A stretch of 53,812 bases of DNA from Promethearchaeota archaeon (lineage in GTDB: Archaea > Asgardarchaeota > Lokiarchaeia > Sigyniarchaeales > SOKP01): the NCBI GenBank assembly GCA_018238625.1, contig JABCSY010000014.1:1-53812 (forward strand), written 5' to 3'. The notes below the pieces were generated by a model that made no database searches, was not told the DNA's origin, and worked only from the letters and a program-made list of their open reading frames with translations. Below are positions 1 to 8,464 of this stretch, in pieces. Within the stretch, counting starts at the first letter, position 1. Every line of letters begins with the position of its first letter. The position numbers and the translations under genes are program-made.

Positions 1-66
1 CTCACCTACATTCCTAGGATTTTTGAAGTGCTCTAATACTTTGTCTGAATATGTAGTAGATTTCAT
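1..66 (-). CDS. iscU: IscU/NifU iron-sulfur scaffold protein, N-terminus only (runs off window)
   Basis: Only the first 22 codons are inside the window. The start ATG is at 66-64 on the minus strand, and the peptide begins MKSTTYSDKVLEHFKNPRN, the typical opening of IscU/NifU scaffold proteins. These hold a nascent Fe-S cluster supplied with sulfur from a cysteine desulfurase. The gene starts 4 nt after the stop of the IscS-like gene, so the two are almost certainly co-transcribed and translationally coupled. The cluster-binding cysteines lie outside the window, so I cannot tell whether the scaffold is complete. Confidence 0.85.
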   Translation of the reverse strand, partial: MKSTTYSDKVLEHFKNPRNVGE

Positions 67-70
67 TTTA

Positions 71-1261
71 TTATTTTACCTCATCATATTTTTTTAATAA
101 TTCTGGAGGCGTTAAAGGAGACAACATTCTCAACCGTTTTACCTCGTTTGGTAAAACTTCTATAAGTTTATCAACATCGGGCTCGCGAGTAGTTCTACCT
201 AAAGAAACCAGTAGACTACCATGTGCTTCTTCGTGCAAAAGACCCATTGCAATTAACGTGTGAGATGCCTCTAAGGTTTTTGAACTACAAGCTGAGCCTG
301 TAGCAGCAGCAATATTGTGTTCTTTTAACGTTAATATTAGCGATTCTCCCTCAATATAGTCAAACCGGAAGTGTGCGTTGTGAGGAAGCCTTTTTTCGGG
401 ATGACCGTTTAAATAGGATTTTGGAATTGTATTTAAAACATTTTTAATAAGCTTATCTCTTAAAATCTTTAATTTTTCTGATTCTTTGGGCATTTCCTCC
501 TTCAAAATCTCTGCGGCTTTAGCAAACCCAACGATGCCGGGTATATTTTCAGAACCCGACCTCATACCTCTTTCTTGACCGCCACCAATTATTATAGGGT
601 TAACTCGTACTCCCTTTTTTAAGTATAACGCACCCACTCCTCTTGGTCCGTAAATATCGTTTGACGATAATGTGATTAAATCTATCGGAACTTTTTGAAC
701 ATCAATTGGAACTACGCTTTCACTAGCAACAGAGTCAGTATGAAATAATATCCCCTTTTCTCTTGCAATCCTACTGATTTCAGCAGTTGGTTGTAAAGAG
801 CCAACTTCGTTACTAGCTGTTGATATCGAGATTAAAATTGTCTCATCTGTTATTAGCTTTTCAAGCTTATCTAATTTAATGATACCAAATCGGTCAACAG
901 AAACTCTGCTTACTCTAAAACCCTGTCTTTCTAAATATTTCCCAAGGTTTAAGATAGATATGTGTTCGATTTCAGAAATAATTATATGGTTCCCTTTTTT
1001 CTTCTGTCTCATAGCAGCTCCTATTAAAGCCAAATTATTTGATTCGGTCGCTCCAGAAGTAAATAGGATGTCAGATGGATTAGGGGCATTCACAAATTCT
1101 GCAATTTTTTCTCGCGATGTCTCTAAAATATCCGTAGCAATATCTCCATCGCAATGAAGAGAAGCCGGATTTGCAAATTTTTCATTAAAGTACAGGAGCA
1201 TTTCAGACACAACTCTTGCGTCCACGGGTCTTGCAGCCTGATTGTCTAGATATACGCTCAT
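71..1261 (-). CDS. iscS: IscS/NifS-like cysteine desulfurase family protein lacking the PLP lysine
   Basis: This is a 396-residue fold-type I aminotransferase-like protein with full-length IscS architecture. Recognisable family segments are SGATESNNLA (69-78), the IEH segment around 98-100, NEVGSLQP (151-158), FHTDS (173-177), GPRGVGALYL (205-214) and the mobile active-site cysteine in GSACSS (Cys324). Where E. coli IscS has Ser-Ala-His-Lys, with the Schiff-base lysine, this protein has SSND (199-202). The lysine is therefore Asp202 and the preceding His is Asn201; the usual Gln of HTDxxQ is also replaced by Ala179. A. fulgidus IscS is known to have Asp in place of this lysine and still form a complex with IscU. 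The gene sits between tusA and iscU in one operon. Normal PLP chemistry is doubtful; a structural or cluster-assembly role is inferred. Confidence 0.93.
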   Translation of the reverse strand: MSVYLDNQAARPVDARVVSEMLLYFNEKFANPASLHCDGDIATDILETSREKIAEFVNAPNPSDILFTSGATESNNLALIGAAMRQKKKGNHIIISEIEHISILNLGKYLERQGFRVSRVSVDRFGIIKLDKLEKLITDETILISISTASNEVGSLQPTAEISRIAREKGILFHTDSVASESVVPIDVQKVPIDLITLSSNDIYGPRGVGALYLKKGVRVNPIIIGGGQERGMRSGSENIPGIVGFAKAAEILKEEMPKESEKLKILRDKLIKNVLNTIPKSYLNGHPEKRLPHNAHFRFDYIEGESLILTLKEHNIAAATGSACSSKTLEASHTLIAMGLLHEEAHGSLLVSLGRTTREPDVDKLIEVLPNEVKRLRMLSPLTPPELLKKYDEVK

Positions 1262-1296
1262 AACTTAATCCCTCCTTGATTTCAAGCTAATTATTA

Positions 1297-1551
1297 TTAT
1301 TCCCTTTTTCTGAAGAAAAATATTAGATCATCTCCATCTTTAAAAAACTCAACCAACTCTGTACCAGTTCTTTTTGCCCACCTTTTCAAATCTTCTTCTG
1401 CTGCCGGATCATCAGCTAAAACTTTAAAACAATGACCATTATCTAAAGATTCTGAAAAAGTTCTTACTTCAAAAATGGGTTCTGGACAAAATAATCCTCT
1501 CGTATCTAATTCTGCATCGTATTCTATTTCCTTGTCCTTTCCACCAGTCAT
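1297..1551 (-). CDS. tusA: TusA/SirA-family sulfur carrier protein
   Basis: This 84-residue protein has the TusA signature CPEP (Cys22-Pro-Glu-Pro25) after DTRGLF. It also has the usual two-layer alpha/beta pattern, including the ADDPAAEEDLKRWA segment. Family members carry sulfur as a persulfide on the CPxP cysteine, received from a cysteine desulfurase. It is the first gene of the leftward operon tusA-iscS-iscU, 35 bp upstream of the IscS-like gene. A strong Shine-Dalgarno sequence (AAGGAGG, reading minus strand about 1564-1558) precedes the ATG. Because the neighbouring desulfurase lacks its PLP lysine, the sulfur source of this carrier is unclear. Confidence 0.9.
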   Translation of the reverse strand: MTGGKDKEIEYDAELDTRGLFCPEPIFEVRTFSESLDNGHCFKVLADDPAAEEDLKRWAKRTGTELVEFFKDGDDLIFFFRKRE

Positions 1552-1800
1552 TAAAAAAGCCTCCTTTTTCCTATAAACATTTTTTAATTGTTTCTGATAT
1601 ATAGAATTATTTTATTTGATTGGTTCTAAGAGATATACTTTCCTTAGTAAAATAAATATTCTCATTATATTTTAATTAAGTTTCTCAGCAATAAAAAGAA
1701 TAAAATAGAACCTCTTTTAAACCGACTTTATAAATTATAAATATCAAAAAATGAATTCTACAAAATTAAAAGTATAAAAATAAAAAATTGAATGAATGTA

Positions 1801-2436
1801 TTATTTTCCTGCTAACTCTTTAATATGTCTGACTCCATCGACAGCGTCATCTGCGAAATCATCTGCGCCCAAACGCTTAGCAAGCTCCATGTTCAAAGGA
1901 GCTCCACCAACGATTAATTTTACACTATCCCTAAGACCCGCTGCGATTAACGCTTCGTGAACGTTTTTAATCTGCTCTACTGTCATTGTTAAGAGCGAGC
2001 TTAAAGCTATAATAGTTGCCCCTGTTTCCTTTACTTTATTAACAATCGTATCTGCATCTACATCCATACCCAAATCATGTAATTCAAAACCGCTGCTTAA
2101 TAACAGAGATCCTAAAATATTTTTACCAATATCATGATTGTCGCCCTTAACCGTTCCAAGTATTATCTTAGTCTTGTCTACTGACTTGTCAGAAGCTGCT
2201 AAAGCAGGTTGGAGCACTTTAAACGCTTCTTTCATGGTTTCCCCCGCTAATACCAGCTCAGTTAAATAATATTCTTTCTCTTCGTATCGCTTTCCTACTT
2301 CGTCCATTCCTTTTGTTAAGGCTCCTAAGACGTCAAACGGGTCCTTTCCATCCTCTTCTAAGGCTTCCTTCACTGCGGCTTCAATATCGTCTACTTCTAG
2401 CTCTATTATCAATTCTGTTAACTTTTCAAATTCCAA
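1801..2436 (-). CDS. Methyltransferase-associated corrinoid (B12-binding) protein
   Basis: This 211-residue protein has the layout of MtbC/MttC/MtmC-type corrinoid proteins. An N-terminal helical cap (about 1-88) is followed by a Rossmann B12-binding domain with the DxHxxG motif in GDNHDIG, where His101 is the lower cobalt ligand. The family shuttles methyl groups from methylated amines, methanol or methoxy-compounds to a second methyltransferase. No MttB/MtbB/MtaB-type partner and no RamA activator is present in the window, so the substrate cannot be inferred. The start is TTG with a GGGGAAAG element just upstream. The cobalt uptake locus at 34-36.7 kb and CdhE at 12-13.7 kb fit a cell that relies on corrinoids. 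Confidence 0.9.
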   Translation of the reverse strand: MEFEKLTELIIELEVDDIEAAVKEALEEDGKDPFDVLGALTKGMDEVGKRYEEKEYYLTELVLAGETMKEAFKVLQPALAASDKSVDKTKIILGTVKGDNHDIGKNILGSLLLSSGFELHDLGMDVDADTIVNKVKETGATIIALSSLLTMTVEQIKNVHEALIAAGLRDSVKLIVGGAPLNMELAKRLGADDFADDAVDGVRHIKELAGK

Positions 2437-2852
2437 ATTTCTTTCCCCTTTTTTTAAATTCTGAAGAACTAGCTTAAAGTTTAAAACTGCTGTAATTTTA
2501 ATAATGAAATCTCTTAACTCAAATAAATATTTTTAAATTTATAACACAAATCTTAAAATCATTTTCAAAAAAGGAAAAGACGAGAGAAAGCCAGAAATTG
2601 ACCTCAAGATTGAGGTAAGATTTTAGGATAAAATTTAGTTCCGTTATGTTACCATTTTAGGAAATTTAGGGGATAGTTTAATTTGCGACTTCCTCTCTAA
2701 TAAACATTGTAACACAACACTTTATAAACTTTTGTTTGATCGCTTCGACACAATTAAATATTGGTTTGAAATTAAAGTCGAGAGAACAATATTTTAAATA
2801 ATTAAGGATTATAAAAAAGAGAGATACAAAAGAATGTGTTGCTGAAATAAAA
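2437..2852. other. Intergenic region between divergent genes
   Basis: This gap of 416 bp lies between the leftward corrinoid gene and the rightward ABC exporter. It is AT-rich and must contain both promoters, although no single TATA box stands out. The only clear structure is the 16-bp dyad at 2601-2616. A reading frame on the minus strand at 2678-2956 overlaps the ABC ATPase and looks like chance. Confidence 0.5.
2601..2616. promoter_or_regulatory. 16-bp dyad, possible operator
   Basis: ACCTCAAGATTGAGGT has 7-bp perfect arms around a 2-bp centre. It lies about 240 bp upstream of the ABC ATPase start and 165 bp upstream of the corrinoid gene start. No T-run follows, so an operator is more likely than a terminator. 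No regulator can be named. Confidence 0.35.
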
Positions 2853-3599
2853 ATGGAAAAAGATTTTCTCGAAGAGCCTACTGAATTAGAGGATGTCGAT
2901 AGTTTAAACGAAATTAGAGAGGAAAACATTGTAATCTTAATTAAAAATTTATTCAAAAATTATGAAATTGGAGATTTTATTGTAAAAGCTGTATGTAATA
3001 TAAATCTGAAAATAAAAGAGAGAGATTTCATCGTTATTAAAGGTCCATCAGGAGCAGGTAAAACTACTTTACTAAATTTAATTGGAGGGTTAGACTCTCC
3101 TAGCGAAGGCACGATTTTTTCAAATGGAGTCAAAATTACTGATTTGCAAGAAGAATCACTCTCCTTATTTAGATTAATTAACACCGGATTCGTTTTTCAG
3201 AACTATAATCTTATCAGCACTTTAACTGCTGAAGAAAATGTGATGTTTCCAATGAGTTTAGCTGGAATGAGCTTAAAAGAGCAAAGGGAGAGGGCAGTTA
3301 GTCTATTAAAAAAAATAGGGATAGGGGATAGAAGAGAGCACTTGCCATTTCAACTTTCGGCTGGTGAACAACAGAGAGTAGCGATAGCAAGAGCGTTAGC
3401 AAACGATCCCCCCATAATTTTGGCAGATGAGCCTACCGCCAACCTCGATAAAAATACAAGCATGTTTATACGAGATCTCTTTAACGACATGAAAAAGGAT
3501 GGTAAAACTATTATAATAGCCACACACGACGATTTTTTAATAAAACTTGCCAATCGCGTCATAAATTTTGAAGATGGTAAGATAATAAATGAAGAGTAG
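2853..3599 (+). CDS. ABC transporter ATP-binding protein, MacB/LolD type
   Basis: This is a 248-residue ABC ATPase: Walker A GPSGAGKT (64-71), Q-loop in FVFQNYNL, signature LSAGEQQRVAIARAL, Walker B ILADEP, and the switch histidine in IATHDD. Spacing and the GxxxSLFRLINTGFVFQNYNL segment match the LolD/MacB/FtsE subfamily, which pairs with FtsX-like permeases. The permease gene follows on the same strand, so the two form an exporter or mechanotransmission complex. About 28 extra acidic residues precede the ABC core. Lipoprotein release, peptide export and envelope functions are all possible in the family; the substrate is unknown. Confidence 0.95.
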   Translation: MEKDFLEEPTELEDVDSLNEIREENIVILIKNLFKNYEIGDFIVKAVCNINLKIKERDFIVIKGPSGAGKTTLLNLIGGLDSPSEGTIFSNGVKITDLQEESLSLFRLINTGFVFQNYNLISTLTAEENVMFPMSLAGMSLKEQRERAVSLLKKIGIGDRREHLPFQLSAGEQQRVAIARALANDPPIILADEPTANLDKNTSMFIRDLFNDMKKDGKTIIIATHDDFLIKLANRVINFEDGKIINEE

Positions 3600-3657
3600 T
3601 TAGTAGTTAGGATTTAGGATTATCAAATAAATATTATTTAACATTGGTGAGTTAATA

Positions 3658-5571
3658 ATAAGCTTAGATTTTGCTTTAAAAGACTTCTATAGAAAAAGGG
3701 AGGTCACTTTTTCTTACGTAGTAATAATAGCTTTAGTTATTGCGCTCACAATTTTCTTAACGTATTTTATGTCTTCAATGGGACTAAATAGATTTTTTTC
3801 TTATAAGTACGAAAATGAATTTTATTTTTCGGGAGGAATTAGCATAGTCTTTACAGATTTTACTATTTTAATACTGAGCTTAATAGTTATATTGGCTTTT
3901 ACTATAGTTATAATCGTGACAAGCACTCTAATTATTAATAAAAAACGCGATATTGCTATTATGAAAGCCTTGGGAACGCTACCAAGGAGATTATATAGTT
4001 TTTATATCACTGAAGTATATGTAGTGTTTATCGTTGGTTTTTTGATAGGGGTGATAATCGGTTTTGTTTCATACGGTATCTTCGCGTTTATTATGTCGCT
4101 TTTAGGAATTGTAACCGCTTTTCAAATTGATTTAATTTATACTCCAATATTGTTTTTTTCGTGTTTAGGGGGGATTTATTTCGTTCCTGGCGTAATTTTA
4201 AGGAAACTAGGAAATCAAAATACCATAAAATTATTTTCAAAAGATATACCCTATAATTACGACGCTTCAAGAGGATTTACAATAGTTCCAAAATGGTTGT
4301 CATCAATAGGGTTTAACTTCAAAATTTCCGTTATTAACACAATCAGGAGAAAAGGGGAATTTAAGAGGTATTTAATAGTTTTTTCTATAATTTCTTTAGT
4401 AATTTTTACTCTAGGATTAGGGAATATCGTTTTGAGGAATTCCTCTCAAGCTTGGATCCGAAAGTCTCAAGGTGAAGATATAATTGCTATTGGTCATAGA
4501 GACGTTATTCAAAACTATTCTTTGATGTACAGCATGTTTTCTAATCCGGATATTATTATAACTGAGAGCAGTATTGATTTTTTAAATCCAAACTACATGT
4601 TTAACCTTTCTGATATCGAAGAACTAAATAATATTACTGAAGTTGAGAGTATAGATCAGCGTTTGTTAAACTTCTTTAATTTAACTGAATTAGATGGATA
4701 TCATTATCTAGAAGACGGAGGTTATTTAATAGCAGGTCAACAACGGTCTGGAATTTTCCCGATTGTAGGAGTTAATATTAGCGAAATGATACAAGATTTT
4801 GAAATTGAGGGAGAATATTTTGCTCAAGAAGATTCAGTAAACATGATAATTGGAGACGGATTGGGTTATAATTTTTTTGATTATCCATTATCGCAAAGTT
4901 TGAGAGTTGAGGAATTAGGATTAGGGCACATGTTTCACATTTCCGGGGTTGTCTTGGATAGTTTTTATAGCGGTTTTGCCGGATACGTAGATTTAGAGGT
5001 TATGCAAGAAGATTTGAATTTTAGTGAGCAAAATATTAATCTTCTTTTGTTAAAAATGAGACCAGGAGAATATGATAGCGTTATAGACAATATTGAATTA
5101 ATTATTAGTGAAAATCTTGGAGATGATTTCACATATATTTGCCTAAATCAAACTTTCGACGAAAATTTACAATTTTTAAATAATTTAACTCTATATCCTG
5201 CTTTTTTGATTATTGTCATGGCCGTAATTTCGATTCTCTCTTTATATAATTATCAAAAAGGAAGTATCATAGATAAAGCTAAAGACTTTCTGATAATGAA
5301 GGCTGTTGGCTCGAAATATAAAAATATTAAGAAAATCCTTTTCTTGGAAGCCCTCTATGTAATTATACCATCACTATTCTTGAGTTTGGGTATAGGAATG
5401 ATATTAAATTCGCTCGTTTTATTTGGAAGGGTTTCTTTACCCCATATCTCAACGCCTTTCATTATTATTAGCCTACTTTTTGTCGCTTTCCTAATTTTTA
5501 ATTATTTAAGTCTTTTTCCAATATTGCGGAAAATAAAAAAATTTACCATTAAAGACTTCGATATATATTAA
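3658..5571 (+). CDS. FtsX-like/MacB-type ABC permease
   Basis: The permease has FtsX architecture: an N-terminal transmembrane helix, a bundle of membrane helices, an extracytoplasmic domain of about 250 residues, then three C-terminal helices. The FtsX hallmark appears twice, as IMKALGTLPRRLYSFYITE and IMKAVGSKYKNIKKILFLE, so both half-permeases are present. The first ATG is at 3769, but the frame is open to 3631 and encodes a convincing N-terminal helix (ISLDFALKDFYRKREVTF followed by a hydrophobic stretch). No ATG, GTG or TTG lies in that part. The best-placed codon is ATA at 3658, six nt after GGTGAG (3646-3651). I use it here; the ATG-based CDS would be 3769-5571. It works with the ATPase upstream. 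Confidence 0.88.
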   Translation: MSLDFALKDFYRKREVTFSYVVIIALVIALTIFLTYFMSSMGLNRFFSYKYENEFYFSGGISIVFTDFTILILSLIVILAFTIVIIVTSTLIINKKRDIAIMKALGTLPRRLYSFYITEVYVVFIVGFLIGVIIGFVSYGIFAFIMSLLGIVTAFQIDLIYTPILFFSCLGGIYFVPGVILRKLGNQNTIKLFSKDIPYNYDASRGFTIVPKWLSSIGFNFKISVINTIRRKGEFKRYLIVFSIISLVIFTLGLGNIVLRNSSQAWIRKSQGEDIIAIGHRDVIQNYSLMYSMFSNPDIIITESSIDFLNPNYMFNLSDIEELNNITEVESIDQRLLNFFNLTELDGYHYLEDGGYLIAGQQRSGIFPIVGVNISEMIQDFEIEGEYFAQEDSVNMIIGDGLGYNFFDYPLSQSLRVEELGLGHMFHISGVVLDSFYSGFAGYVDLEVMQEDLNFSEQNINLLLLKMRPGEYDSVIDNIELIISENLGDDFTYICLNQTFDENLQFLNNLTLYPAFLIIVMAVISILSLYNYQKGSIIDKAKDFLIMKAVGSKYKNIKKILFLEALYVIIPSLFLSLGIGMILNSLVLFGRVSLPHISTPFIIISLLFVAFLIFNYLSLFPILRKIKKFTIKDFDIY

Positions 5572-5662
5572 TCATTTTTTTGAATGAAAAAGATTAAAAA
5601 AGTGCAATATATAATTTTTTTATATAATATATTATTTTTTAAATAAATAGTAAGGTGCGAAG

Positions 5663-6862
5663 ATGACAGAAGAAGATAACTTGCGCAAGAAGATAAACGA
5701 GTTACAATCAGAATTAAACAAAAAGGATAATGAAATTAATCTTTACTTAGATAAAATTGATGGCTTTGAAGAAGAAGTTATGAGATACGAGGAAATGTTC
5801 GATGAAAATGCTCCGAAAAAAAAGATGAAAAAAGCGAAAGAAGAAAAATTAAATATTGAATTAGATGTTAAGGATCGAGAAATACGAGAGCTGAAAAATC
5901 GAATGGGTTTTCTAAGAAAAGAAAAAGTGCAACTACAAAAAAAATACGATAACTTTGTGAGAACAACTAATACTTCTGTTATTAGCGTAGAAGAACTAAG
6001 AGAAAAGGACAAACTACCACTTAATAATTTGCTCCATGAATTACAAGATAAATTAAATAAGCAAGAATCTTTAATTAGACGGTTGAAGACTAAAGATCTT
6101 GGAAGCGACGAGTATAACAAAAAAATAAAAGAAAAGGACGAAAAAATAGAATTATTAACTGATAAAATTATGGATTTAACTGAAAAAATCGATAATGGCT
6201 CTTCTCAAATAGAAAATAACCAAGTTAGTAAAAATGTTTCGGAAAATCTACTAGAAGACCTGCAAAAAAAACTTAATAAAGCAAAAAGACAAAATGAAGA
6301 ATTAAAAAAGGTTATAACTAAATACGAGAAAAAAGATAAAGGTAAGAAAAGTAAAGTAGAACCAGAACCAATTGCTTTAAAAGAAGTTGTGGAAGAATTA
6401 AAAAGTAAATTAAGTAAAGCAAAAGCACGAATAGCAACTCTTCTAGGGCAAAATCAGGAAGCTCCTCCTGTTAACATCTCTCAAGGAGATATTGAAGGCA
6501 AATTGAAAATCCAAAGAGAAATGGCAAGCTTTTTGCAAAAACAATTAGCTGAATCAAAAAACGCGTTAAAAACGAAAGAGGAAGAAATTACTACGATTAA
6601 GAACGAAGCTATAAGAATAAAACGAAAATACGAAGATTTAGACAATCAACTCAAACGAAAAGATCAAAAATCAAATGAAATTGAAACAGAGTTAGATAGT
6701 TTAAAAATTCAAATTCTATCTCAAACTTCGCCAGATAAAGCACAGACAATAAACCCCGTTAGTAAATTAAGGACTCGAGAACTCGAAAGTTTGGTTGACG
6801 ATTTGAGCAAGCAAAACATTGAACAACGGCTTGAAATCTCGCAGTTAAGAAAAACTAAATAA
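5663..6862 (+). CDS. Long coiled-coil protein of unknown function
   Basis: This 399-residue protein is almost wholly charged (Lys/Glu/Asp/Asn) with heptad-like spacing of Leu and Ile. That predicts a long, nearly continuous coiled coil broken near residues 225-275 by a Pro/Gly-containing linker. No catalytic domain, membrane segment or signal peptide is visible. An AAGGTG element precedes the ATG. It ends 20 bp before tRNase Z, so co-transcription is likely, but no functional link can be drawn. Low-complexity coiled coils of this kind give unreliable homology hits (SMC, myosin-like), so I assign no family. Confidence 0.85.
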   Translation: MTEEDNLRKKINELQSELNKKDNEINLYLDKIDGFEEEVMRYEEMFDENAPKKKMKKAKEEKLNIELDVKDREIRELKNRMGFLRKEKVQLQKKYDNFVRTTNTSVISVEELREKDKLPLNNLLHELQDKLNKQESLIRRLKTKDLGSDEYNKKIKEKDEKIELLTDKIMDLTEKIDNGSSQIENNQVSKNVSENLLEDLQKKLNKAKRQNEELKKVITKYEKKDKGKKSKVEPEPIALKEVVEELKSKLSKAKARIATLLGQNQEAPPVNISQGDIEGKLKIQREMASFLQKQLAESKNALKTKEEEITTIKNEAIRIKRKYEDLDNQLKRKDQKSNEIETELDSLKIQILSQTSPDKAQTINPVSKLRTRELESLVDDLSKQNIEQRLEISQLRKTK

Positions 6863-6882
6863 TTAATATTAAATGATCTTCG

Positions 6883-7863
6883 ATGGAATTAATAATCCTA
6901 GGTTCTTCCGCGGCGATTCCTGTTCGTGAAAGGAACCTTCCTTCAACAGCTCTTAAATACAAAAACGAACTCCTTCTATTTGATTGTGGAGAAGACCTTC
7001 AGAGAAGGCTAATTGAAGCGGGTTTAAAGTTTAATAAGCCTTTAAAAATATTAATTTCGCATTTTCATGGAGACCATATCATAGGTCTTCCAGGCCTTTT
7101 ATTTAGGTTTGGTTTAATTGAAAGAACGGCTCCTGTTGTTATATTTGGACCTCGGAACCTGTTTCTTTATTTGCTTGTCCATAGAAAAATTCTCGGGCTA
7201 AAAGCTAATTATCCGATTAAAATCGTTGAAATTGATCACGATAACAAAAAACTAATAGAATTCCATGGATTAGAGTCTGAAATCCCAAATAGAGAATTAA
7301 ATTTAGACGAAAATATAATTTTTGATGGTAAGAGATATTCTCTCAAATACGCTTTAGTGGAACATTCTGTTTTAACTTATGCATATTCATTTATAGAAAA
7401 ACCTCGCAATGGAAAATTTAACCCCGATCGAGCAATAGAACTTGGAATTCCTAAAAGTAATCTTTGGAAAACTCTTCAAGAAGGAGAGATTATTGAATAT
7501 GAAGGAAAAACAATTGATCCTTTAAAAGAAGGGATAGTGGGACCAAAGAGACCCGGTAGAAAAGTGACATACTCGGGTGACACAATCCCTTGCGAAAATT
7601 TGATTGAATTAGGAAGGGATTCTGATCTTTTAATTCATGAAGCAACTTTTGCGAAAGAGTTGTCTGATGTCGCGTTTGAAAAGAAACATTCTACTTCTGT
7701 TGACGCAGCTAACGACGCTACAAAAATGAACGCTAAGCAATTAATTTTAACCCATATTTCGTCTAGGTATCAAGAGGACGCTAACCAATTGCTGCAAGAA
7801 GCAAAATTGATATTCCCTAATACCATTTTAGCAAAGGACTTAATGAGAATTTCTTTACAGTAG
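6883..7863 (+). CDS. rnz: Ribonuclease Z (tRNase Z), tRNA 3'-end processing
   Basis: This 326-residue metallo-beta-lactamase-fold endonuclease cuts the 3' trailer from tRNA precursors. The zinc motif HFHGDH is at 60-65. The exosite and downstream motifs are present: an EH at 138-139 of the mid-domain, YSGDT followed by the segment with HEATF, the HSTSVDAA segment, and LTHISSRY near the end. Length and motif order match the short tRNase Z (ElaC) form. It lies directly after the coiled-coil gene and converges with a ThiS-like gene. Confidence 0.95.
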   Translation: MELIILGSSAAIPVRERNLPSTALKYKNELLLFDCGEDLQRRLIEAGLKFNKPLKILISHFHGDHIIGLPGLLFRFGLIERTAPVVIFGPRNLFLYLLVHRKILGLKANYPIKIVEIDHDNKKLIEFHGLESEIPNRELNLDENIIFDGKRYSLKYALVEHSVLTYAYSFIEKPRNGKFNPDRAIELGIPKSNLWKTLQEGEIIEYEGKTIDPLKEGIVGPKRPGRKVTYSGDTIPCENLIELGRDSDLLIHEATFAKELSDVAFEKKHSTSVDAANDATKMNAKQLILTHISSRYQEDANQLLQEAKLIFPNTILAKDLMRISLQ

Positions 7864-7904
7864 AAATAGATAAATAAAATAAGTGCCAAAAAGAAATTTA
7901 TTTT

Positions 7905-8114
7905 CTAAAACCCTCCCGCTATGTGAGGAAGAATAAGGATGTCTGAATTCTCATCCAAAACCGTATCCTCGCTAGCTTTCTTGCCATCAACGAGGATCCC
8001 AAAGTATTTACCTTCAAGGTTTAATTCTTTAAGGAGGTCTTTAACTAACATCTTCCTCTTCGGAGAATAAGTCTCAATAATGCCTGTTTCTAAAAGATCA
8101 GCAATCTGTTTCAA
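7905..8114 (-). CDS. ThiS/MoaD-family ubiquitin-like protein (SAMP-like) with a GGF tail
   Basis: This 69-residue protein has a beta-grasp pattern with KDLLKELNL, FGILVDGKKA, and a C-terminal acidic segment leading to DILILPHIAGGF. ThiS, MoaD and archaeal SAMP proteins end in Gly-Gly, which is adenylated and then carries sulfur or is conjugated to lysines. Here a phenylalanine follows the diglycine. The tail would have to be trimmed (as ubiquitin and Urm1-like precursors are) or used uncleaved. It is a single gene convergent with rnz. No E1-like or JAMM peptidase gene is in the window. Confidence 0.85.
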   Translation of the reverse strand: MKQIADLLETGIIETYSPKRKMLVKDLLKELNLEGKYFGILVDGKKASEDTVLDENSDILILPHIAGGF

Positions 8115-8464
8115 TTTAGAACCACATCTGATTTTAATTTATTGATTTTACTATGATAAATAAAACCTTTCAACTATTTATAATTAATTCAAGAAATCAA
8201 AAAATGTTAAGATTTAATACTATAGGCTTTTAACTTAACGGCTATAACAAAATTCTGCGTTTGTGTCCGATATAATAGATTTTAAAACTATAAAACCAAA
8301 AATTTTTCTATTTTTCATAAAAACCATTATTTTTTATGTGTCAAATAATTTTATTGCATAAATCTAAGTATTATTTATATTATTTATAGAGTTGATTTTA
8401 GATTCTTCAAGAGGATACTTTTAGTGATTACGGCGATTACCTCGAAAAAATAAGAGAGTCGTTA
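8115..8464. other. Intergenic region between divergent genes
   Basis: About 350 bp of very AT-rich sequence separates the ThiS-like gene from the TPR gene. A TATA-like TTTATATT is at 8374-8381. Transcription would start near 8400, where the TPR reading frame opens. I see no RNA gene, repeat or other palindrome. Confidence 0.4.

Noticed and set aside
2678..2956. Minus-strand ORF of 92 codons
   Set aside because: It overlaps the start of the ABC ATPase on the other strand and has a Ser/Phe-rich composition typical of a shadow frame.
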